Source: Acidobacteriaceae bacterium
GTDB taxonomy: Bacteria; Acidobacteriota; Terriglobia; Terriglobales; Acidobacteriaceae
Length of the DNA: 64,000 nucleotides
Assembly (NCBI GenBank): GCA_027449965.1
Contig: DAIDKP010000003.1
Coordinates: 1-64,000, forward strand
Reading direction: 5' to 3'
Each line of letters opens with the position of its first letter. The stretch's first letter is position 1. The notes under the pieces were generated by a model. The model did no database searches, was not told where the DNA came from, and worked only from the letters and a program-made list of their open reading frames with translations. Positions 16,200 to 23,790 of the stretch are shown here, piece by piece. Position numbers and translations under genes: made by a program.

Positions 16200-17821
16200 C
16201 GGCTGAATATCCCGTGGCTGGGAATTCTGTGGCTGGACATCCTGTGGCTGGACATCCTGCGAAACGCCGCGCCCTGTAACCACGCCCATCCGTCCTCCTC
16301 CACCAGACGAAGCGCAAAGGCTCGGCTCAAGGAAGCAATCGTATCGGTCGCCAGCATCGAGTGCTCGTCCAGTCTGCGCGCGGCAATGTCTGCCGCCAAT
16401 CCATGCAGGCAAACCGCCGCTTCGACCGCGTGGGAGATCTTGTCTGGAAACTGCGCCAGCATGGCTGCGAGGACGCCTGTCAATACATCCCCACTTCCCC
16501 CCTTGGCCATCCCCGGATTGCCCGTCGTATTCACAGCCACCTGCCCATCCGCGTGCGCCACCAGAGTCCGACTGCCTTTCAGCACAAGCGTCACACCGTG
16601 CTCCTGCGCAAACCTTCGGGCCACGCCCACGCGGTCCTGCTCCACCTCTGCCACGGTTTTCCCGGTCAGCCTTGCCATCTCGCCCGGATGCGGGGTGAGC
16701 ACCAGTTTGTGCCTCTGCGCCAGCGATTTTACACGTCCCGGCTCAGCGGAGAGCAGGTTCAGCGCGTCGGCATCAAGAACCATCGGCACCGCGTCGTTCT
16801 CCATCTCATCCAGCAGCCGCCCCATCGTCTTACGCGCCTGCTCTTCGGTGCCCATTCCCGGACCGATAGCCACAACCGTCTTGCGTTCCAGCAGAGCGCA
16901 AGCATCGGCATCCAGTGGCATGGTCATCATCTCCGGCGCGTAGGCGGCTACCTGTTCCTGCACTGCCGTCGGAGTGGCAACTGTGACCAGACCCGCTCCG
17001 GTGCGCAACGCAGCCATCGCCGCCATGGCCACCGCACCAGCCTTGCCGATGCTGCCGCCCACCAGCAGCACATGCCCAAAGCTTCCCTTGTGCGCGTTCA
17101 CGGCGCGCGCAGCTTCAACCATCGATTTCGAAGCCCCTGCCCAACGCAGGCCGGAGCCTGTCGCGATCGCTTCCGGTGGGGAACCAATCTGCGCAACCAC
17201 CACCGGATCGCTCCAACGCCGCGTCAGATGCCCCAGGACATGCGCCGGTTTGGGCGCCGTAAACGTGACTAACGCATCGGCTGGAAAAGCCTGTGTGGAT
17301 GTTGCAGCATCTGCATCCCAGCCCGTGGGAAGATCGACAGCCAGCACAGGAGCGCTTGCAGTGCGCAGCATCGCAACCACAGCAAGCGCCAGCCCACGCA
17401 ACGGCGGACGAAAACCCGTTCCGGTCACCGCATCCACCACCAGATCGGCAACCCGCAACAGAGCCTCGCAAGACTCTCTCGTCGCATCCTCGGCAACGAC
17501 TTCGCGAGTCACTCCCGGTACATGCTCCAGCGCACTCCAAAGCCGGGCAGCTTCGTCGCGCAATCCATTTGGATCGCCAAGCAAAACCACTGTGACCATG
17601 CGGCCTGCGCGAGCCAACTCGCAAGCGGCCACCATGCCATCGCCACCATTGTTGCCGCGTCCGCACAGGACGGTGACTCGCCGTGCGCGGGGAAAATGCT
17701 GCCGCGCAAAACGCGCAACCGCAACTCCGGCAGCTTGCATCAGCACCCGCTGCGGGACGCCGAAGCGCTCGCTCGTCACTCGGTCACAGGTGGCCATCTC
17801 CGCTGCTGTCAAAATCTTCAT
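16196..17821 (-). CDS. nnr: Bifunctional NAD(P)H-hydrate epimerase/ADP-dependent dehydratase
   Basis: Repairs hydrated NAD(P)H in the cytoplasm. The N-terminal YjeF_N epimerase (about 1-210) has 'CGRGNNGGDGMVAA' and 'VDAVTGTGF'; the C-terminal ribokinase-like dehydratase (about 225-510) has 'GSFGHVLLVGG', 'LTPHPGEMARLTG' and 'GNPGMAKGGSGDVLTG'. At 541 residues it is longer than usual: after the normal end ('LVEEDGWAWLQ') comes a repetitive basic tail with repeated 'RMSSH' encoded by four 15-bp repeats. It overlaps tsaE by ATGA. A terminator lies upstream at about 17850, so it probably has its own promoter. Confidence 0.93.
   Translation of the reverse strand: MKILTAAEMATCDRVTSERFGVPQRVLMQAAGVAVARFARQHFPRARRVTVLCGRGNNGGDGMVAACELARAGRMVTVVLLGDPNGLRDEAARLWSALEHVPGVTREVVAEDATRESCEALLRVADLVVDAVTGTGFRPPLRGLALAVVAMLRTASAPVLAVDLPTGWDADAATSTQAFPADALVTFTAPKPAHVLGHLTRRWSDPVVVAQIGSPPEAIATGSGLRWAGASKSMVEAARAVNAHKGSFGHVLLVGGSIGKAGAVAMAAMAALRTGAGLVTVATPTAVQEQVAAYAPEMMTMPLDADACALLERKTVVAIGPGMGTEEQARKTMGRLLDEMENDAVPMVLDADALNLLSAEPGRVKSLAQRHKLVLTPHPGEMARLTGKTVAEVEQDRVGVARRFAQEHGVTLVLKGSRTLVAHADGQVAVNTTGNPGMAKGGSGDVLTGVLAAMLAQFPDKISHAVEAAVCLHGLAADIAARRLDEHSMLATDTIASLSRAFALRLVEEDGWAWLQGAAFRRMSSHRMSSHRIPSHGIFSR
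16201..16260. repeat. Four 15-bp tandem repeats at the nnr/tsaE junction
   Basis: Four consecutive 15-bp units of the form GGCTGGACATCCTGT; the two right-hand units are near-identical and the left two diverged. The period is a multiple of three, so the repeats lengthen the Nnr C-terminus (repeated 'MSSHR') without breaking its frame, and sit directly upstream of the tsaE start. They could vary in number by slippage. Confidence 0.8.
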
Positions 17822-17844
17822 CGTGTTTCATGCTAGCGCATCGC

Positions 17845-17886
17845 GCAAAACCAAACAGGCGGGAATGAATTTCTCACTCCCGCCTG
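17845..17886 (-). terminator. Rho-independent terminator after hlyD-type gene
   Basis: On the minus strand a 9-bp perfect stem CAGGCGGGA/TCCCGCCTG (with inner pairing) is followed by TGTTTGGTTTT. It lies 24 bases past the hlyD-type stop at 17910 and before nnr, separating the export genes from nnr-tsaE. Confidence 0.75.
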
Positions 17887-17909
17887 CTCATTCCTATGGA
17901 CTCGTGCCG

Positions 17910-19133
17910 CTAGCGAATCTCCACACTCGGCTCGACACTCAGGCCAGGCCTCAGCAGATGGTGATTGTCCTCATCCTTGAGGTCAGTGAAGTCGATGCGC
18001 ACCGGAACGCGCTGCACCACCTTCACGTAGTTGCCGGTTGCATTCTCCGGAGGAAAGAGCGAAAGCACAGAACCTGTTGCGCCGCCCACCTGCGTCACAC
18101 GTCCGGTATACGTCTTACCCGTTGCGTCCACGTCAATATCCACCTTCTGTCCTGCGCGGATATTGCGAAGCTGCGTCTCTTTGAAGTTGGCCGTCACCCA
18201 AAGATCGTCCAGCGAAACCAGCGTCATCAGGTTTTGCCCCACCGAGATATTCTGGTTGATCTCCAGGCTTTTGCGCGTAATGATGCCGTTCGCCGGAGCC
18301 ACAATCTTCGTGTAGCTCAGATTCAGCTTTGCCTGCTCCAGTTGTGCTTCCGCAGCCTTTACCTGTGCCTCGGCCTGGCGGGCGCGTGCGTTCTGAGCCT
18401 CCACCTGCTGCGGACCGGTCTCCGCATAGCGCAGCATCGCCTGCGACTGCGCCTCATGGTCATGCGCGATCTTCACCGCCGACTGTGCCGCCTGTTCGCT
18501 GGCCAGCGCATTGGCCAGCGCGGCTTTGGTCGCGTCCGCCGCGGAGACGGCTGCGTCAAACTGCTGCTTGCTGATCACATCCCGGGCCACCAGCGGACGA
18601 TAGCGTTCCAGATCCGACTGCGCCTTGAAGTTGTTGGCTCGCGCCTCGGCCACTCGCGCCTGTGCTGCTGCAAACTGCTGCTCCGCCTGCTGCACACTGG
18701 CAGAGGCGCCGCTCAGGTCAGCCCCGGCCGAACGCAGATTGCTGCCCGTATTCACCGAAGTGATCGGTACATTCACCTTGGCCGCCTGTGCTGCTGCCTC
18801 GGCGCTGGCCAAGGCGGCCTGGGCGTTCTCCACGGCCACTTCAAAGTCGCGCGGATCCAGCTCGGCGATCACCGTTCCCTTGCTCACATACTGATTCTCA
18901 TCCACGTTCACGTGAATCACCTGCCCGGCGATGCGCGAGCTGATCTGAATCAGATGGCCGTTGATCTGCGCGTCGTCTGTATCCTCCACCAGCGTCGAGC
19001 GCCAGTAGAAGAATCCGCCGCCCACCACCAGAATCGCCAGCACGATCGCCGCGATCATACGCTTGCGGCCTGTCGCGCCTTTCTGCGCATTCTCGCTCGC
19101 CCCGGTTGTTGTCGTCGCGTCCGCCACGTTCAC
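17910..19133 (-). CDS. HlyD/EmrA-type periplasmic adaptor (membrane fusion) protein
   Basis: 407-residue adaptor of tripartite exporters. One transmembrane helix (about 25-44), then the biotinyl-lipoyl half 'TDDAQINGHLIQISSRIAG', a long alpha-helical hairpin rich in Ala/Gln (about 95-270), the second lipoyl half 'LSYTKIVAPANGIITRKS', and a beta-barrel with 'WVTANFKETQL', typical of EmrA-like adaptors for MFS pumps. The GTG start overlaps the TolC-like stop by GTGA, with GGAGGGAA just upstream. No inner-membrane pump gene follows; a terminator comes next. Confidence 0.9.
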   Translation of the reverse strand: MNVADATTTTGASENAQKGATGRKRMIAAIVLAILVVGGGFFYWRSTLVEDTDDAQINGHLIQISSRIAGQVIHVNVDENQYVSKGTVIAELDPRDFEVAVENAQAALASAEAAAQAAKVNVPITSVNTGSNLRSAGADLSGASASVQQAEQQFAAAQARVAEARANNFKAQSDLERYRPLVARDVISKQQFDAAVSAADATKAALANALASEQAAQSAVKIAHDHEAQSQAMLRYAETGPQQVEAQNARARQAEAQVKAAEAQLEQAKLNLSYTKIVAPANGIITRKSLEINQNISVGQNLMTLVSLDDLWVTANFKETQLRNIRAGQKVDIDVDATGKTYTGRVTQVGGATGSVLSLFPPENATGNYVKVVQRVPVRIDFTDLKDEDNHHLLRPGLSVEPSVEIR

Positions 19134-20548
19134 TTCCCTCCAAGATATTCTTTGTAGTTCTGGGCCATCCCCATGGAACGCGCGAGATTGAGTTTCGCCA
19201 CGTTGTGCTGGTAAAGGCTGTTGATATAACTACCGTTGGCCTGAGCCACAGACTGCTGTGCCTGTGTCACCGCCAGATTGTCGTTTACCCCGGCGGCATA
19301 ACGCTGCTGCGCATCCGACAACTCTTCCTTCGCAAGCTCCTCATTCGACTTCGCCACAGCAACCTGCTTTTCTGTCGAAGCGATATCGAGCAAGGCATCC
19401 CGGATATCCGCTTCGATCTGCGCATCCAGATCGCTTTGCTTTGCCTTCTGCTGGTCCAGTTGCGATTGGGCAAGCGCCGCTTCGCCTCGAAACTGAGCTT
19501 CCTTGAAGATCGGAATCGTGAGCGTTCCGCTGGCGTCTCCGGTGCCGTGCGAATGGTTCAGATTGACGCCAATATCCCCGTAATCGGCGCTCACCTTCAC
19601 CGTCGGCAGACGGTCTGCGCTTGCCGCCTTGCGCTGCTCGGCCATCGCCGCCGTCGTCTCCGCAGAAGCTTGACGATCCTTGCGCGCAGCCAGAGCCTGG
19701 CGAATCTCGCTTTGCACATCGGGCTGGTCAAAGGCCGCATAGGGAATGGCGTCCGCCACGGTGAACGACTGCGACATCGGCAGCCCGATTACACGCGCCA
19801 GCGCCAGCTTGTCCTTTGCCAACTGATTCTGCGCCACAATCAACTGCTGTTGCTGGCTTTGGTAATCCACCTGCGCGCGCAACACATCCAGCTTGGGTGC
19901 CGTACCGGCATCGTGGCTGGCCGTCGCCTGATCGAGCGAGGTCTTCGCCGTGGCCACCTGAGCCTTGACCGCATCCACCTCGGCGCGATCCGCCTCCACC
20001 ACCAGATACGCATTGCCCACGGTCAGAATCACCATCTGTCGTGCATCGTCGGCGGTCAGTTGTGCGGCGCGAAAATCATGCTTTGCGGCAAGGTAGTTGT
20101 GCAGCGAGGAAAGGTTCAGCGCGGTCCAGTTCAGATTGGCGCGCACATCGGTATAACCAAACGGTCCGATAATCGAGGGAAAGCCCGGAACGCGCAGCCC
20201 CTCAGCTGCCAGATCGGTCTGCATCAGATTTTCGCTCAGGTTGGCATCCACCTTCGGCAGAAGATCCTGCAACTGCTGCAACTGCTGTCCGCGCACCGTC
20301 GCCGTCTGCGCCTGGCTCAACAACAGTCCAAGATTCTGCCGCAGTCCCCGCGCAATGGCATCTTCCAGCGTCAGCGCCAGCGATCCCGGCTGCGCCGTTC
20401 CCGTCGGCACCGCGCCTTGAAAATCCTGCGCTGTAGGCGGGCCGATCAGCGGCTGGCTTGGCTGGCCGGACTGCGCCATCGCAGCCGCACCGCTCGCCGC
20501 CAGCAGAGACACAACCACTACTGCTCTCCATCGTTCACTTGGCCACAT
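19130..20548 (-). CDS. TolC-family outer-membrane efflux protein
   Basis: 472-residue outer-membrane channel. The N-terminal signal peptide (RAVVVVSLLAASGAAAMAQS) is cleaved near residue 25. Two related coiled-coil OEP halves follow, with typical 'LTLEDAIARGLRQNLGL' and a C-terminal 'YAAGVNDNLAVTQAQQSVAQ' repeat. It is the first gene of a two-gene unit with the HlyD-type adaptor, with a 4-base overlap. Substrate unknown: drugs, siderophores and glycolipids are all known for such systems. Confidence 0.9.
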   Translation of the reverse strand: MWPSERWRAVVVVSLLAASGAAAMAQSGQPSQPLIGPPTAQDFQGAVPTGTAQPGSLALTLEDAIARGLRQNLGLLLSQAQTATVRGQQLQQLQDLLPKVDANLSENLMQTDLAAEGLRVPGFPSIIGPFGYTDVRANLNWTALNLSSLHNYLAAKHDFRAAQLTADDARQMVILTVGNAYLVVEADRAEVDAVKAQVATAKTSLDQATASHDAGTAPKLDVLRAQVDYQSQQQQLIVAQNQLAKDKLALARVIGLPMSQSFTVADAIPYAAFDQPDVQSEIRQALAARKDRQASAETTAAMAEQRKAASADRLPTVKVSADYGDIGVNLNHSHGTGDASGTLTIPIFKEAQFRGEAALAQSQLDQQKAKQSDLDAQIEADIRDALLDIASTEKQVAVAKSNEELAKEELSDAQQRYAAGVNDNLAVTQAQQSVAQANGSYINSLYQHNVAKLNLARSMGMAQNYKEYLGGK

Positions 20549-20740
20549 CAGGAATATATCCGTCCCCTGCTCGTCACTCGATCTAGTTCATCTTACGATT
20601 CCTGCAATGTATGGATGCGCAAACCAGTGGGAAGTTTCGGAAAGATCGCCGGGATCGCCCCGATCAAGCGAGACGATGCAGAATTCCCGCTTTTGCAATC
20701 TCTGCCCAATATTCCGAATCCGCCCGCGGCACGGGCGTAC

Positions 20741-21316
20741 TTAGCGGCTATTCGAGTCCTGCAGCAGTTGCGAAGCCAGCGCACACAATGCTTGACGAAA
20801 AACACCTCGCACAGCATCTGTCATCCAGCCATGAGCAGCCTTGCCGCCGTGCAAAGCCAGCAATCCAGCCACCTCTGGCGTTGTCAGCCTGCCCGCGGTA
20901 CGCAGAACAAAGATCGTTCGCTCGGCCACCGGCAACCCCTCCAGCCAAGCCCGCATACGCACTCGACCCGGTCCACTGACCATCTCTTCCAGCTCGTGGG
21001 CTGATACTCCAGCCGCGTCCAGATCATCATCGCCAATGCAGTTGGGCGGCCCATATTCCCCGCCTGGAGCCGCCAGCGCCTGTGCATCTCGCTGGCTCAG
21101 CATCTCGATGGCCGTTGCCGCCAGCGCCACTCGCGCGCCGTGGCGAGCCTGGGCAGCGTCCTCGCAGCACGCCAGATCCACCGTGGCAATTGTGCGCTCC
21201 ACCAGAACCACCGTTGCCTCGCTCTCACCCAGCAGCATCACTCCCAGGTGATACAGCTCGTCGGCCACCTGATGCAGCAACTCGCTGCCGCTTTGCGATT
21301 CGTTCGTCCCTGGCAT
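20741..21316 (-). CDS. Sigma-factor-like protein (divergent region 4), uncertain
   Basis: 191-residue protein with a good ribosome binding site (GAGGAG, 7 bases). The C-terminal part 'LEGLPVAERTIFVLRTAGRLTTPEVAGLL' looks like the -35-binding region 4 of ECF-type sigma factors ('LPxxxRxVFxLRxxxGLSxxEIA'), but the N-terminal region 2 is not recognisable. It may be a degenerate sigma factor or anti-sigma partner, or a non-DNA-binding relative. It is divergent from polyphosphate kinase with 261 bp between their starts. Confidence 0.5.
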   Translation of the reverse strand: MPGTNESQSGSELLHQVADELYHLGVMLLGESEATVVLVERTIATVDLACCEDAAQARHGARVALAATAIEMLSQRDAQALAAPGGEYGPPNCIGDDDLDAAGVSAHELEEMVSGPGRVRMRAWLEGLPVAERTIFVLRTAGRLTTPEVAGLLALHGGKAAHGWMTDAVRGVFRQALCALASQLLQDSNSR

Positions 21317-21577
21317 GATTGGCTCCTCTTTGTATCGTCCATCTCGCCGGGGAGAAGCGTCAAATGGCTCATCCCTTCAACCGGAACATTCAGCCCGTCC
21401 AGGCTCGTCCTCACGGTGACGAACTGGCTTCACTTGCGCCAAATTTTCTTCCGCCGTTCACACAGGCAACTCCTGCACTACGATAAGGTTCTGAGGAAAT
21501 ATGCACTCCGCCAGCGCATCCCGGCCTGTGGTTCAGGATTCAGCTTGCGCAGAGCGCAGAGAAAGGAATCGGCCTGC

Positions 21578-23785
21578 ATGGACGAACCATCCCGGAAGCC
21601 AGCCTCGGCTCCAACCACCGGCTCGCGGCGCAAATCTCAGCACGCAACCTTGCCGAAAGCCGCGCCGCGCTCCTCCGGACATGGCAAATCGCACGGCAAT
21701 TCAGTTGCTTCCGAAGAGCTTTTTCTGTCACGGGACCGCTCCTGGATACAGTTCAACCGGCGCGTGCTGGAAGAAGCCAACGACCCATCGAATCCACTGC
21801 TGGAGCGCGTCAAGTTTCTTGCGATTACAGCCAGCAATCTCGACGAATACATCGAGATTCGCCTGGCAGGTTTGCTGCAACGGAACGAAGACGGACCCTC
21901 CGAACCGGACTATGACGGACTGCTGCCAGCCCAGTCGCTTCACATTCTCAAAGACGAAATCCACCGCTTTGTCACCGACCAGTACGCCTGCTGGAATCAT
22001 GTCCTGCTGCCCGCGCTCGAACAGGAAAATATCCGCCTGCTCACCTGGAAACGTCTCACCGCGGCTCAGCGCAAATTCGTTCAGACGTACTTCCAGGCAG
22101 AGGTCGATCCGCTGCTCACACCGATCACCATCGACCCGGCCCATCCCTTTCCGCGCGTGCTCAACCGGGCCTTGTGCCTGGCCGTGCTGCTCCGCCCCAA
22201 GCGTCGACGCAGCGGACCCTCGGTGCTCGGCGTGCTCACGGTTCCGCGCGTTTTGCCGCGCTTCATTCGTCTGCCCGGCGATAGCTCCAGTTGCGCTTTT
22301 CTACTGATGCAGGAGCTGATCGCGCGCAACCTCGGCCCCATGTATCGCGGCTATGACGTGCGTGCTTGCGCTGCTTTTCGAGTGACGCGCAACTCCAACC
22401 TCTACTTTGAAGAAGAAGAGACGCGCTCGCTGCTTGAATCCGTCCGTAGTGAGCTGCACAATCGGCGCAAAGGTGACGCTGTTCGCCTGGAAATCGCCTC
22501 CGACGCACACCCGGAGATCCTCGATAAACTGCGCGTGAACTTTGAACTGGAGTCGGATCAGATCTTCTCCTGCGAAGGCCCGGTCAACCTGGCCCGCGCC
22601 ATGTATCTGAGTGAAACCATCGACCGCGCCGACCTCAAATTTCCTGCCTTCACCCCGCGCCTGCTTCCCGTCGCGCACAACACCCACGATCTCTTCGCCA
22701 CGCTGCGCCAGCACGATACGCTGCTCCATCATCCCTACGACGCCTACGATCCCGTGGTCGAGTTTATCCGTCGCGGAGCACAGGATCCCCGCGTCGTCGC
22801 CATCAAACAGACGCTCTACCGCACCAGCACCGATTCGCCCATGTTCCAGGCTTTGACCGAGGCCGCCGCCCACAAGGAAGTGACCGTCGTGGTTGAGCTG
22901 ATGGCCCGCTTTGATGAAGCCTCCAATATCCACTGGGCGCGCAACATGGAAGAGGCAGGCGTGCAGGTTTTTTATGGCATCGTCGGCCTGAAGACGCACT
23001 GCAAGCTGGCCATGCTGGTCCGTCGCGACGAAGACGGAGTCACTCGCCGCTACTGCCACCTGGGCACTGGCAACTACAACCCTGTCACCGCCCGTTTCTA
23101 CACCGACCTGAGCCTGCTGACCGCCGACCCCACGCTCACCGAGCGCGTCCAACAGGTCTTCCACTATCTCACCGCTCACGCAGAAATCGACGATTACTCT
23201 CCACTGCTGGTCGCGCCCCACACGATGGCAGCTACGTTCCTTCAGCTCATTCAGCGCGAGGCCGAACACGCCCATGCCGGGCGCCCGGCACGCATCGTGG
23301 CCAAGATGAATTCGCTCCTCGATCCGGCTATCGTCCGCGCCCTCTATCAGGCTTCGCAGGCCGGCGTCAAAATCGACCTGATTATCCGTGGCATCTGCAC
23401 GCTTCGCCCTGGCGTTGCCGGCCTCAGCGAGAGCATCCGCGTCCGCTCCATCGTCGGGCGATTCCTCGAACACAGCCGCATCTTCTTCTTTCAGAACGAT
23501 CATCATCCCGAGGTCTGGGCCGGCAGTGCGGACTGGATGCCGCGCAACCTCCACGAGCGCTGCGAAGTCGTCTTTCCCATTCGCGACTCTGCACTGCGCG
23601 AACGGATCCTGGAAGAAATCCTTGACGCCTGTCTGGCCGACACGCTCAAAGCGCGCATTCTGCAACCCGACGGCAGCTATCACCGACAATCGCCCGACCC
23701 CGCAAAGACCTTCTGCTGTCAACAGTTCTTCATGCAGAGAGCCGAGGGTCGCCAACCACCTGAAGTCATTCCCGGCCGCCGTTGA
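21578..23785 (+). CDS. ppk1: Polyphosphate kinase 1
   Basis: PPK1 reversibly polymerises ATP gamma-phosphate into inorganic polyphosphate at the inner membrane. From the ATG at 21578 the protein is 735 residues. It begins with a basic Ser/Lys-rich tail of about 45 residues not needed by the family, then the N-terminal domain 'SRDRSWIQFNRRVLEEAND' and 'AITASNLDEYIEIRL'. Catalytic phospholipase-D-like domains carry the phospho-accepting His in 'GLKTHCKLAM', 'LGTGNYNPVTARFYTDLSL', 'IIRGICTLRPG' and the second His region 'HERCEVVFPI'. It converges on the next gene with only 5 bp between the stop codons. Confidence 0.95.
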   Translation: MDEPSRKPASAPTTGSRRKSQHATLPKAAPRSSGHGKSHGNSVASEELFLSRDRSWIQFNRRVLEEANDPSNPLLERVKFLAITASNLDEYIEIRLAGLLQRNEDGPSEPDYDGLLPAQSLHILKDEIHRFVTDQYACWNHVLLPALEQENIRLLTWKRLTAAQRKFVQTYFQAEVDPLLTPITIDPAHPFPRVLNRALCLAVLLRPKRRRSGPSVLGVLTVPRVLPRFIRLPGDSSSCAFLLMQELIARNLGPMYRGYDVRACAAFRVTRNSNLYFEEEETRSLLESVRSELHNRRKGDAVRLEIASDAHPEILDKLRVNFELESDQIFSCEGPVNLARAMYLSETIDRADLKFPAFTPRLLPVAHNTHDLFATLRQHDTLLHHPYDAYDPVVEFIRRGAQDPRVVAIKQTLYRTSTDSPMFQALTEAAAHKEVTVVVELMARFDEASNIHWARNMEEAGVQVFYGIVGLKTHCKLAMLVRRDEDGVTRRYCHLGTGNYNPVTARFYTDLSLLTADPTLTERVQQVFHYLTAHAEIDDYSPLLVAPHTMAATFLQLIQREAEHAHAGRPARIVAKMNSLLDPAIVRALYQASQAGVKIDLIIRGICTLRPGVAGLSESIRVRSIVGRFLEHSRIFFFQNDHHPEVWAGSADWMPRNLHERCEVVFPIRDSALRERILEEILDACLADTLKARILQPDGSYHRQSPDPAKTFCCQQFFMQRAEGRQPPEVIPGRR

Positions 23786-23790
23786 AAAGG

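Noticed and set aside
22301..23755. 484-residue minus-strand frame opposite ppk1
   Set aside because: Antisense shadow of ppk1 with no recognisable domain.
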